In this document: positions 1-11,111 of the stretch, in pieces
How positions within the stretch are numbered: the first letter of the stretch is position 1
Layout: each line of letters starts with the position of its first letter
NCBI GenBank assembly: GCA_002803225.1
Contig: NXFV01001785.1
Location: 1-37,360 of the forward strand
DNA length: 37,360 bases
Origin: Gamarada debralockiae
Taxonomy: Eukaryota; Ascomycota; Leotiomycetes; Helotiales; Hyphodiscaceae
Reading direction: 5' to 3'
Translations under genes and position numbers: made by a program
The notes under the pieces: generated by a model
What the model saw: only the letters and a program-made list of their open reading frames with translations
Databases searched by the model: none
Told to the model about the DNA's origin: nothing

Positions 1-2
1 AA

Positions 3-524
3 AAGGCCTCCTTCACCGATCTCCTCGCTCAAGGCCTGTACTCATCATATTTTGCGATGGGGAATAGTGCCCCTACCGGAACATCGCCTTACGAGGCTTT
101 CAAAACATTCCCGCCGGCTTGAAAACCAAGAGCGTCACACTCGGTTGCTATCTCTCCCGAGGTTCCCGATCAGGCGCTCACGATGAAGGAGAACAAAGAA
201 CAGGAGTTTGAAGTCCTCTCATTCGTAGGAGGCAAGCTTGCTAGGGGGTTGGGGATCATCTTTAGCCAGCCGGAGAGCATGCGTTCTGTGTTCGAGGAAT
301 TCGTGTGGACTTTAAGGCTATGGATGGTGATGGCTCGCTGGGCTGTTCCCGTACCAGCCACGTTTTCGGTTGATTGGAATGGTGTTTTGAGGAATCGGTT
401 TGTGGATGTGGATTTCACGAATAGAGTTGAACCTGAGATGATATTGGAGTGGATCGGTGCTCTGGAGGACGGAGGGGACTTGGCGAAAGAGAGCATTGGG
501 GAAGGAAGTGAGGTTAAGGAATGA
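3..524 (+). other. Unidentified coding-like fragment, probably the 3' end of a gene running in from the left
   Basis: The third frame reads as protein-like sequence from the window edge to a TGA at 120-122. The same frame then stays open from 123 to a stop ending at 524. The downstream part, with an ATG at 183, gives 113 residues with a tryptophan-rich stretch (TLRLWMVMARW) and an acidic tail. I do not recognise the family. The stop at 120-122 could mean a missed intron, a frameshift or a decayed gene; a GT at about 136 and an AG at about 173 could form a very short intron, but that would not remove the stop. The antisense frames are also open, so coding status is uncertain. It lies tail-to-tail with the Rossmann-fold gene that begins its last exon at 939. 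Confidence 0.25.
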
Positions 525-699
525 TTGCTGGGTAACAAGAATTTGAGGTATCAAGCTCGCAGCGAGCACACAGCAATCAACCTTTGACTGCGCACTGAAT
601 TCACGAAGGCTTTCGCGTTGACTCAAGACTAGGCTCTCACGGCTTGTTGATTTGACATTTTACATACTAGCTATTTTTCTGTGACACAATTTGGAAGCG

Positions 700-1609
700 T
701 TAGATCCTAGCTCGTACTGGCATGAGTCCAAACATCGTCCAGAATTCGCGAGAATCGTAGCATCGTCCCAGCTGTTCCATCGATCTAGGAAGTGCTTTGA
801 CACTTTGCTCAACCATCAGTTCCCCAACCCATTTGATCTGCGATTTCGCTCTATCATCACTCTGGTTCTCTTCATCGATCTCGCCAGCAAAGCCAAGAAT
901 GAGAGCCCACCAGTCATAGACCAGGAGGTCCGTCAGCATCTAGCCAGCATTAGCACTGAACCTCGTTCCAAAATTGAAATGAGACTTACAAATCTCTGTC
1001 CCTTAGCTTCGCCAAAGTTCTGATGAACGGCGATGATTGCCCTAGCGACATCCTGGCCATGAACCATATGCAATGAAGTCTTCTCTTTCAACTGCTCCTT
1101 CGTCGCGGCAACACGATCGATCCAATTCTTCGGCTGTCTCGCACCACCCCACAAACCCGAAAGATTCAAAACACAGCCTCCGAATCCTCGTAGCTCATCT
1201 TCAGCAATTGCTCGTGCGTTGGTCTCATCATACTTTGAGTGTCTCGTGACCCAGAGAGGCTGATCCGGAATGGAGAAGATGCCGGTGCTACCCAGCTGAA
1301 TGAAGTTGTAATCGTTGCTGCCATGGTGATTCTGAATGTAGGAATCCCGCAGATGGAGACTTTGATTCTTTCCTTTCAATGGGAAGGTAATGAGGATCGT
1401 CTTCGCTGTTGGAAGAGCTCGGTATTGGTCTGCATTGTCGCCGTCTTTGTCTTCGGGATCAAATCTGAATTTGTAGGTCCCGTCTCGGCCGGTGGTAGTG
1501 GTGGCTGCGTACGTGATTTTTCCCTTGTTGAGAAGGGGTATCAAGAAGGTTGATGTCCAACCAGCTCCTAGGATGAGGATATCGACATGGGATGATTTAG
1601 TGACCTTTT
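700..1609 (-). CDS. NAD(P)-binding Rossmann-fold protein of the atypical SDR / YeeZ-like type (first exon unresolved)
   Basis: Two exons are clear: 1609-990 and 939-700. The intron between them (989-940, 50 nt) starts GTAAGT, has branch site GCTAATG and joins in phase 0. The first exon opens with VDILILGAGWTSTFLIPLL, a glycine-rich dinucleotide-binding loop after beta strand 1. It continues with TTTTGRDGTYKFRFDP and LNLSGLWGG, as in fungal nucleoside-diphosphate-sugar-epimerase-like proteins. Exon 2 gives LTDLLVYDWWALILGF and a basic C-terminus. The core is about 285 residues. No ATG lies in frame directly upstream of the glycine loop; a TTACAG acceptor at 1615-1610 suggests a short upstream exon, which I could not fix. 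The substrate is unknown. Its position near the NRPS-like reductase on the same strand suggests, without proving, a shared biosynthetic locus. Confidence 0.75.
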
Positions 1610-2064
1610 CTGTAAGTATAGGCAGTCTTAAAGGAAGCGAGACCAACCATCTTGAGTCCTTTACGAGCTGAAAAGGACGTTGGCGGTTGTGCAGGGGTAG
1701 CTTGCTGATGATGTATGACGTAATTGAAGTTCGAACGCGAAGGAGCAGACTCAAGATGAGAGCAGAGAAGAATTCTATATACTTGGTAACGGAAGCGATT
1801 TAATTCTGACGAGAAAGAGCCATTGGACGACACCAGGTGTAGCAGAAATGAGAGGCGGGAGAGAAAAAAGGCGACATACTGGCTGCTTTAGCGGGGTTTC
1901 TTTAGCATCCGAGCTAGTGCCACGATAATCGCGCTATGTTTACAACGTCTTCTCTCTGGCAGGCTCCTCCACTTCAGAGCATCTCATATTTAGACCAACG
2001 GCTTTGGATATCGTGGATTATTGATCGACTAATTGCATGCATATCAACGAATTTTCATGCCTAA
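1610..2064. other. Upstream region of the Rossmann-fold gene
   Basis: This stretch should hold the missing first exon and promoter of the minus-strand gene ending at 700. Minus-strand ATGs occur here, for example in AGTATGTCGCC and AAGATGGTTGG, but none joins the core in frame without an assumed intron. No other gene is supported. Confidence 0.4.
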
Positions 2065-2504
2065 TCACATAACCAAAAACGCCTGCGTCGTCGTCCCTAC
2101 AGTCACCGTCGCTAACCCCAACATGCAGCTGGCAATTGCAAACGCGTTCTGGATATTATGGCCATAGAACGCTCACAGCACTCCAACCAACAAACTCCCA
2201 AGTCCGAAAAACAAGAAGGCAATCAACCAAATCTTTCTGGCATCACATCCTTCCACGAACTGCAGCCCCCAGCCCGGTTTACCCCGCCGCTGCACTTCAA
2301 CTTCTCCTTCAATTTCTTCGAAAATCGATCAAGACACAACGACTCATCTTGAGCATGATCGGGGTGCTCAAAAAGATGCATCATGTGCCTTTCACCCACT
2401 GGAGGGATGAGTTCAGGTGACGCGAGCTGGTAGTGGTAGTCCCACCATGCATCCGATCGCCCCAAAATCCTTCGATATCTATACGTACACACCATCACTT
2501 CCAA
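2065..2504 (-). pseudogene. Decayed 3' end of a fungal membrane protein with two C-terminal transmembrane helices
   Basis: Read on the minus strand, the segment contains RHMMHLFEHPDHAQDES in one frame. In a second frame it gives KPGWGLQFVEGCDARKIW, then a hydrophobic helix (LIAFLFFGLGSLLVGVL), an in-frame TGA at 2175-2173, and a second helix (NAFAIASCMLGLATVTVG) ending at a TGA at 2067-2065. The order 'LxHLF ... GWGLxFxEGxDxxxIW - helix - short loop - helix' recalls a large fungal-specific protein family that I know only by pattern. The frame change between the two parts and the TGA, where a tryptophan is expected at the end of the first helix, indicate a pseudogene. A spliced gene with a missed intron at the frame change is the alternative, but it would not explain the TGA. 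Confidence 0.5.
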
Positions 2505-2825
2505 GATCTCACTCCAGTATTAGTTCATTCTGGCAGTTCTAGGATGACGCCACTTGGAGTTCTCATTGAAGTGAAGTCCCCGAAAGGCTCTGTAGGTGCT
2601 TGTCAAAACCAGAGAGCTGGATAGGGAGGGATAAGTTGGACTGCACAAAGAATGACACGTAGTAAGCATTTGCCAGTGGTAGGGAGGTTATCTGGCCCTG
2701 CGTCTGGGCGAATCAACGACATGACATCAGTGAGGAGGTGTCCACTGCATCCGACTACCTACCCCCACTTTGCATCATACGTTGCTACCCGCTGAACAGA
2801 TCACTCGGTTTAGTCTGCTTAGGAG
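2505..2825. other. Spacer between the membrane-protein remnant and the NRPS-like gene
   Basis: This is downstream of the NRPS-like stop codon and upstream of the recognisable remnant. No protein-like frame longer than about 60 residues looks convincing. It may hold further unrecognisable parts of the remnant and the 3' UTR of the reductase. Confidence 0.4.
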
Positions 2826-5800
2826 TCAAAAGTTCCACTGCTCCAGCCACAGCCTTGTCCATCTGTCATCAACTGCCTTCAAGTTCTTCATAGTTTCACT
2901 CCCTTTGCAAGTGTTCATCACATCCAGCCTTGCTCCGTTGCCGCCCGAATGGCTCATTCCCTGGTAAAACTCCAACAACTTCAACCCCGGATTTTTCGTC
3001 ACATCTACCTCTTTTTGTGTCCCACTTTTCTCGAGCTCTTCAACCCAGTCCTCAAAGCTTACAACTTGGAGTTTCGCTACTTTTGATTTCCCATTGGTTG
3101 ATTTGGAAGAACTATCCGGAGATGCGAAATATTGTTGGATCACAGGCACCAGCGAGGACCATTTACAACTCTTCGGATTGTCCAAATGGTAATATCTCGT
3201 CCAAGGAGTCTCGTTTTCGGAATTTTTGAGCATGAGCTCAATCATAATCTTGGACAGTATATCAACAGGCGTCCAAGATACATCGTCCATAGGACCAAGA
3301 GAGTCCGGGATGACGCCGAGATACTTTGAGCTGGCAATTATCTGCTCAAACCAATTAGCAAACCCCCAACGTAGCAAGCCAAGAATACTTGAAGCAAGTT
3401 CTCATACCGAAGGCAGCCACTCTTGTTTAGTCCAAAACCCCTTCCTCCCTCTCTCCACGGGACCAGCAATCTGTCCCACGCGACAAATCGCAGCCGAAAC
3501 CCCACATTTCTTCGCAGCAGCATCTAGAAGTCTCTCCGCAATCCACTTCGACTCGCTATATCCCTGATATTCAGCCACACATGGATCATCGATAACCATC
3601 TCAGGTACTAGCTCATTTGGATGTTTCTCATTCCAATTTCCAACTGTACCAATACTTGAGGTGAAGAATACTGGTGGTGAGTTTGGGGAAGCGGAGGAAA
3701 GTTTTATGAGGTTTGAGACTCCGGCGATATGTGGCTCAAAAGAAGGGAGTGAGAGGTTAAAGTCGATTTGCCACTGGTTGTCTGCTTCCAAAGTCAGCAA
3801 TCTGGCTAAGTCCACGTCTACATTAGCAGTGAACTGACGGATGATGATGGAAGTGTCTCTCAGCACATTTTCATAAATTTCACTGGAAAGTCCAAGATCT
3901 GGTTTGCTGAGGTCAGCTTGCAAGAAGATGACTTTCGTAGCCCATTTTGAAACCAGTCCACGAGCCGCGTTTGTCTTGCTTTGTAGCTGCTCTGCATCAG
4001 CTTTTCTGTTCAGGCAGTAGATTTTGGTGACCTCATGGGTATTGGCAAGTGCATCGAGTAGATATGACCCCAGGGAGCCAGTGCTCCCTGTCAAAATAAC
4101 TGTGAGCCCTTTCTGAGGAAGCCTTGGTTTCTTCCCGGTTGGTACTGGCAAGTCGTCCAAGTATTTCTGCAGCATGCGATGCATCCTACTTTCCCTACTT
4201 TTATCCAGGACAACTCCGTTTGTTGTGCCATTTGTAGAATGACTTAAATTCTTCAATGCTGCTACCAGAGTCTCCGGCGTTGGATTCATGTATATGATCC
4301 GAGTGTTGATCTTGCCTTGCGGAATTGTGTTCCCAATTAAAGCTGATTTTAGGTGCTTGGCAAGTTTCATAACAAGGAGCGAGTCCATCCCGCTAGAAAA
4401 GAAGTCCTGATTAGCTGCCGCCACACGGATTCCTGTTACAACGTTGACCAGTTCAGCCAGGCTCTGCCGTAACAAAGCTGTGTCTTGCTTTAAATCGATT
4501 TTGGGAAAATCCAAGAGTGCGTCTTGTCCTGCTTCATCTGTCCGCTGATATAATTCTTCGATCTCCTGCTCGAAAAGCTTGACCGTGGCTCCTCGTTGCA
4601 CGGTACCCTTTCCAGCCCGGAGGAACGGCTTATCAATCGGTGCGAGTATGATCTTATCCTTCGCAAGTTGAGCATGTGCCGGGACTTTTCCATTTGCAGA
4701 AACAGCATACGGCCACAAACTGTCAATGAATCGCTCTCTTTTCTCGGTCGAATCCAGCGTCTTGGCAATCTCAGGCCACAGCTCGATCACTGCAGCAGTC
4801 GAGAACTTCCCTTGCCCGACAATTAAAGCACCATTTACGCCCGGATGATCCCTTAACGATGCTTCCATAGCCACAGGGGTGAGCTTCTCGCCATTCGACA
4901 GCACAATCACATCATCAGCTCTTCCTACGTAGAGCCAGTGGTTTTCTTTCGTCGGATGTTTGGTATAGAGATCATTCAACTGATACTCAGTAAATTCCGG
5001 GAATGTAACGAAAGTTGAATGGTAGGGATCGGTTGATGGGTGGCGGACAAGTACTAATTCGTAGAGTTCTTCGCCTCGGGGTCTGAATTCGAGTCCTTTA
5101 AGCTTAGGGTCGGAGTGGAAGTATTCCCAGTTTTCGGATGCGACCTGGAAGAAAGGTATGCAGGCTACTTCGGTGGTGCCTATGGTATTGCGGATGTGGA
5201 CTCTCTTGGATAAAATTTCGCCCGCATGCCGAGAGAGGGGACCTGCTGTTCGTTAAACGGGGACCACCAAACCAGTACGTATAGAACGAATAGGGGACAT
5301 TTACCACCGCCGAAATGCACGGCATGTAGTTTAGAAAGCTTTTCGACTCCATCTTGTGACTGAATCACGTCTTCAAGAATTGAAGGAGCGGCGAAAATGT
5401 GGTCGATTTGGATCGAATCAAGCATTTCCTCCACCAGGGATGCACTCAATGGCCGATTGGCGGGGTGCCAAATCGACACGCCGTCCATGAAGACCGTTGG
5501 AATTAGGCTTCCTATTATTGCTGCAGCCTAAACACGAGTCAGTTGAAAATTCCTCACAGGCTAGTCTGTATATTCACGTGGAAAGGCGGCAAGCAGCAGA
5601 ACGTCCTCTTCCCTGAAAAACTCTTGCCGGTTGCATCATGCCCGTCATGAGGCTCCAGTTTCTGCAGCATATCTACACTACACACCCATGAATGCGGAAT
5701 GATGACGGGTTTTGGGAGGCTGGTGGAACCGGAGGTATGGAAGACGATGAACGGATCGTCTTTCGCCTCTTCAAATGTTTTGGAGAATTTGTAACGAGGA

Positions 5801-6330
5801 ACCTCTCCTGGTTCAAGAAGTTTCGCCAGCTCGGGAATGTAAAGAAGACGCATGGGACGCTCATCAATGTATTCTTTGACTTTGTTGGAAGGTGTACTAA
5901 TGAGAATATCGCAAGAGGTTTTGTTGAAGAGATCTACCTGGCCCTCGAGACTGTTCCGGGGAGACGGTAGGAACAACTCCGTCCCACTTGTCAGTCTCTC
6001 TTTCTATCCGGCTGAGAATATAGATTCACTTACCTTATATCCCAATTTCGAAACCGCGATAATCAAAATAAAGTATCGTAGGTCTGACGGCCCGAGATAT
6101 GCCAAGGTTTCAAACGTTGTACTCCTACCCAACAACTCCTCTAACCACCATGCGATGCGATCAGCTGCTCTGGCAAAGTCTCCAAATGAAACATCTATAA
6201 ATCCATCTTTGAGGTCGCCCGTCTGAGGAATAGATGCAAACAATTTCTGCGAGCTTTCGTCGGCGATTTTGTCAACAGTGGTTGGTAAAAGTCTTTTGCC
6301 ATAGGGAACTGAAGGTTCTGTGGCTGCCAT
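2826..6330 (-). CDS. NRPS-like adenylation-thiolation-reductase enzyme (carboxylic acid reductase type)
   Basis: Six exons: 6330-6034, 5976-5578, 5527-5305, 5245-3839, 3781-3408, 3341-2826; about 1071 residues, the normal size for fungal A-T-R enzymes. All joins keep phase. The adenylation domain shows HTSGSTSLPKP (179-189), NTIGTTE (326-332), GRADD (414-418) and the lysine of AGKGTVQR (about 519). The thiolation domain has FSSGMDSLL with the phosphopantetheine serine at about 595. The reductase domain has TGSTGSLG (692-699) and a YSESK catalytic pair (Y850/K854). By family knowledge such enzymes adenylate a carboxylic acid, hold it as a thioester and release it reductively as an aldehyde or alcohol; the substrate cannot be read here. 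The intron 3838-3782 is 57 nt and leaves the frame open if unspliced. It must be removed, because it interrupts the conserved HN-WQIDFN stretch of the reductase domain. The start ATG at 6330 gives a normal N-terminus. Confidence 0.93.
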
Positions 6331-7805
6331 TGTTTGAAAGAGGTTACAGGAAATTGATTTTTGTGTAGAAGAACTGTGTGTGCAAATCGATCAAGCTGTT
6401 AAGATTTATGCAGCGCACAGCAAGAGCATATACTGCTATGCCGAGTAGCGTGATCATCCAAAATAACAACATAAGCTTACAACATAAGCTTAAGATCTCC
6501 ACTCTGCTTCAGACCAAGAGCGGAATGCCGCTGTCGGCCTAGCCATCATCACTAGATTGTACGGTAACAACAATGACCTCTCCGGAATTAGCTTAGTGAG
6601 TGACGGTTTAGATCGAGGGCTCTGGTTTCTGCGTATACCATACAGCCGTTTCAAGAACGACACCCGAGCTTCTAAAATATTTAGCTTTATTCATGATCTA
6701 CCTTGAAACTAGTTGAGGTTAAAAGTTTCTGAATTCTGGAAGGACTTACTGATAGACCGAATTGGCAAAGGAACTTGCATGTAAGCAAGGGCTTACGGTG
6801 ATGTGGAGTTACTGACCCCTCGATTTGGAATCCTGTGATTCTCTACTTCTTGAGACTCTTAGTCCGAGGTATTTGATCGACTACTGCAATGTGAGACAAG
6901 AGTTAACAACCATATAATATTACATGATTGCGACGCGCTTATGTCATATCATCAATTCGTCGTCGAGTTTCAGTCGCAGCAGAAGATAGGCGACTAATCA
7001 ATCTTGAAGGCAACGACGCAAATAATGCAAATAGTATTTGAGAACTGAGATGACATGAGGTGAGATTTGAACTATCAAAGCCAAATACTATCTTTTAGTA
7101 TTCTCAAAAAAAGCGAAACTCCAATCAACAGCCAGTTGAAATTGGAACAGCAATAAAAGAGCAACAGTCAAAAAAGGCCATATATTCGCCACCAAAAGGA
7201 AGTTTTTGCGTTGACCACCTACCAACCCCACCCACATTACCCCTAATACCCGCAACTCTCCTTCACATCTATCAACTCAAATACGCTTTCTTTCCAATCA
7301 AACATAATAGGTGGTGGTATGGCAGCACGTGACGTTTGTGCATTTCTTCTCGGAAATATCACGCAATCCCGTTTCAACCTTCCAGCACTGCCAGAGATAT
7401 GCTTCTCTGGAATGAAAGTTGTCAAGGTTTAACTCTATCTGTTCGTCGATTTTTAATTTTATTTAAATTTTATTTTTTGGGCACATTGTTGGCAACGTAA
7501 GAGACGTTTTTGTGTGTAGGTGAATTTTTGCTCGCTTGACACACCGAGCCACAATTATCCCGAGATCCACTTGGAGATAGACGAGTAGAGGAAGACAATA
7601 GGTGGCTGGGGAAGTACAAAGCACTTGATGTTAAAGACCATGGCATGAATTAGGGAAAATGGTATATTCAGAATCAGACATACTCCAACAAGTCATGAAA
7701 AAAGGCACCCCAACACCCCCCTCCTTCACCAAACCATGTGTATGCTCCAAAAAAGACTCGCTCGCTAACCTTGACAGCCCTCCAAGAATAGTGTCAACAA
7801 AGATC
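6331..7805. other. Intergenic region upstream of the NRPS-like gene and downstream of the kinesin gene
   Basis: About 1.5 kb with AT-rich patches, notably around 7450-7480. It contains the promoter of the minus-strand reductase and the 3' UTR of the kinesin gene. The open frames on either strand are short and have no recognisable motifs. No tRNA or other RNA gene was recognised. Confidence 0.55.
6467..6492. repeat. Two tandem copies of a 13-bp unit
   Basis: CAACATAAGCTTA occurs at 6467-6479 and again, identical, at 6480-6492. It lies about 140-160 bp upstream of the reductase ATG. No function is implied; the unit contains a HindIII-type palindrome, AAGCTT. Confidence 0.8.
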
Positions 7806-10366
7806 TCAAAGCAACTCTCCCTCATCCATCAAATCCCACTTCCTACTTGTCAACTTCTTGACCTCCTTGATCGGACTCCCACTGACGGTCCTACTTCCAC
7901 CGCCACCCATAGAATCATTACTAATCCTCAGCTTCTCCATCTCCCTCCCCGCACCACTCAATTCCCTCAACGGCCCTCCACTCTTCTTACTCGGACTCCG
8001 ACTCTGCAAATCCCGTCTCAACATCACAACTTCCTTCCTTAGTCTCTCGTTCTCCTCCACCAAATCCTCATTAACCTCCACTTGCTGATTCTCCTTATCC
8101 TCACCCTCCGCAATATCAATAGTTCGAGTGAGGATCTCGAGTTTCTTATCTATATGTTCGTCAGAGCGATCAGCTTCCGCAGCCCACGTAGCCTTCCATC
8201 TTTGCATCTCTTGTTGGAGTTTGGCTTCCATCTCGAGGTAGCATTCTTCGCGCACTTCAGCTTCTTTCTCGAGAATTCGTTCTTCAGTTTCTTCTCGTGC
8301 GGTTTCGAGATGCGCTTCGACCTCTAGTCTTCGTTCTTGTTCTCTAGCGAGCTCAAGGCGAAGCCCATCGATTTCCTCGCTCATACGGGCAATCTCTAGC
8401 GCAGCAATCTCCATCGTCTCGCGTTCGGTGTCTGATGGGGTGTTTCTGCCATTTCCTAAAGGACGGGCAGAGAAGTAGTTGGATGAAGCTGACTGTGCGA
8501 GGATGGTTGAGGTGACGGAGGGAATTCGTGGGACGGTTATTTCCCGTGCGAGGGCTGAGTATCGTAGAATCTGGGAGGTGGCGTTGAAGTCGCCCAAGGG
8601 GTCGGCTGTGACTATCATGATGGCTTTTTGTGGGTTTCGGTGGGATGACGGGTTGTAGTGGTGGCCTACGTGGTGGGAAGGTGTTGATGGTGCCGTCGAC
8701 GAGGAAGAGGGGAAAGAGTTGGAGAAAAGGAGTTCGGTGAGCTTGCATTGCCGGAAGGGGACAAGGTTGGGCTGCAAGATTGTCAGTTAGCACCATTTAT
8801 GGGTACGGAGTCTTTGGATGGGGGTGGGAAGAGAACGACGTACCTTTGTCGAAGAAGTCAAATCAGACTGCATCTGCAAACACTGCCCCAAATACATCAA
8901 ACTCTCATTAATCTTGCCCGCCTCTGCCAACGTCTGACCCTGCGTCTTTGCGTCCCTAGCTCTCTCACTCCCCGCCAAATCGACAATTGTAAGCGCACTA
9001 CCTCCCCACTTCCCACCCAATCCTCCATCCCTCCTACTCCGTCGTCTCTTCTTCACCTCCACACAGAAGAAACCATGAGACCTAGAAGAAACACTATTAG
9101 ACCCGGTACCCGCTACCCTTCGTTCATGAAGTCCAGCTTCCAAAACCATCAACGCCTCCTTCGTACTCCCGCAAATAATCTTCCTTAATCCTGCAACGAC
9201 TTTTCTGTCAGGTGACATCTCGGTGGGCTTGAATAGCAGGGGGCGTCGACGGAAATCTTTGGTGGATTTTCCCTGTATAGCTGGTGTGAGAAGATCGAAG
9301 ATCCGGTCGTTGTAGACTTCGTACATGGATATCAGAATAGCGTATTCGGCGCTTGGGTCAGAATCTACTGTTAGGTTGTTGATGTCAGGGAGCTGTGGCA
9401 GCGTTGAAGATCGCTGTAGGATATGGCGGCGTGGTGTAGGAGCTGGTGTGTAGGATTCGCCCTTGAGAGGAGATTTAGTAAGGTGTTTTCTAGCATGAGC
9501 AGCAGTATTGCGCATGAACGATGGAATGTAAGAACTGTAACTATCATCAGGTGTCGAAACTTTCAAAACTTCCTGATGTAGTTGTTGTTCGGAGAGAATA
9601 CTTTCATCCGCAGGAACTACGCGGATGCTTTTCGGACTTCCCGTACTTGTGTATGTGCGTGATAGGGAACGATAGAGACCGTGACTTGTAGGGTGTAATG
9701 AAATAGAGGGCCTTCGTACCACCATCGGCGTAGGCGCACGCGAACTTGCTCGTGAGGGAGCGGGATCTCCGTACATGGTGTCGAGGAACATTTGCGCGCT
9801 CATGACTTGCGCTTCGGAGGGGTCGGAGGCTGCGACCGTGGCATGCAAAGAAGTTGTAGTAACAGGATCGAGGATGTTGGTAGATATGGAGCGGAAGAGT
9901 ATGTCGAGGGCGAGTTGGGTCAGGCCGCGGGTGGAGCGCGATCCTAAGATTGTGTGAGTCTGTTTACTGTTAGCATCTTCTTGTTTCCTCGGCATTGAAG
10001 TAAATATACCTTCCCAGACCCAGTAACTCCCAGCGTAGCAAGCAATCCATCCCTCCCCTCACCACCTAGCGGTCCTAAGACCCCTTCAACTAGCGGCAAA
10101 ACACCCGTTCCCTGGAAAAGATCCAACTGATTCGCATCCTCCTCAAACACCTTTGTAAAAGCAAACTTCTCCACCGCACGGCGTCTATTATCATTTGGCG
10201 GATTCAACGTAATATGCGTAGGCAGCTCATCGTCATTCGCCTCTTCGACCGTAATGAATCGCTCGGGAGTCGTGACTGTTGAGTACAGTTGGTTTGGAGA
10301 TGGAGGCGGTCGTAATCGTAGGTAGACTTGAAAGAGCGCTGCTTGGGATTTTTGCGGAGGATCCAT
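7806..10366 (-). CDS. Kinesin-6-like motor protein with a very long loop-6 insertion
   Basis: Three exons: 10366-10010, 9959-8844, 8771-7806; 812 residues. The P-loop GVTGSGKT (113-120) crosses the first intron and resembles the GVTGSGKT form of MKLP-type kinesins. Switch I is NSVSSRSH (407-414), switch II is DLAGSE (446-451), and PFRQCKLTELLF follows at about 496. Between helix alpha-2 (ALDILFRSI) and strand beta-4 (AILISMYEVYNDRIFDLL) there are about 175 extra residues (about 147-322), rich in Ser, Pro and Arg. A long insertion at this loop is the hallmark of kinesin-6. A coiled coil follows the motor (about 600-740), then a basic Ser/Pro-rich tail. Expected role, from the family: spindle midzone or cytokinesis microtubule motor. 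Assignment to kinesin-6 rests on these motifs and not on alignment. Confidence 0.88.
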
Positions 10367-11111
10367 TTTGCTTGATTTGAGATGGGGGTTTGATGTCTCG
10401 TGGTTCGGTGGATGCTGCAGGTCTGACGTTCAAAAGTTCGAAGTTCACGACTTTGTTTTCCTCGGTGGGCGTTCTGTTGGCACGACAACCCCCCTCGCTT
10501 AACCCCTCCTCAGCTCCTCTTCCCCAAGCTCCAACAAAAAAAAAAAAGTCCCTAGCTTCCCTAGTCTCTAAAAGGAAGCCTTCCCACTGCAACAAAAGAC
10601 AAGCCTTGTAGCAACCCCTGCCGGAGCTCTCACGTCAAACTCGACAAGTACATTGAAAGAACAAGGTCTGGTTTGGTCCTTCGAAGGAATCGCGCACCTT
10701 ACGTCGTGCGGCCAGCCGATCTTCTAAATCCAACTGACGAAGTGCATTGGCCAGAGACGTCGGGGCGATAAATGTCAACAAACAACACTGCGCCGCCGAA
10801 CTGTTTGATGAATTAAAAAGATAATTTGCTCATTTGATTTCACAAGGTAGTTAAGAAGGTGAACTGATCAGGTGTGTCTTAGCGGATAGCGAGCACACGG
10901 CGAAGGAAAGGTTAAATAAGATGAGAGAGAAAGTGACGAGTTGGACTCATATGCTATCAAATGCTAGTTGTTATCATAATCATTCATGTATGCTTGCTTC
11001 TTGTCTGCCAAAATATCATCATAAGATCGTAATAGTTTCTTGCCATATCTTTCAGATCTCTCAGATCTTTTAACCATGCACACATCTAACGCCGATCATC
11101 CCACTTTATGT
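10367..11111. other. Intergenic region between kinesin and TBC genes
   Basis: Holds the kinesin promoter and 5' UTR and the 3' UTR of the TBC gene. A run of 12 A occurs near 10538-10550. No coding or RNA feature is convincing. Confidence 0.55.

Noticed and set aside
8748..9188. Plus-strand open frame of 146 codons across the kinesin gene
   Set aside because: It is antisense to the kinesin motor exons, has low-complexity Ser/Pro/Leu content and no motif; it is a shadow of the real gene.
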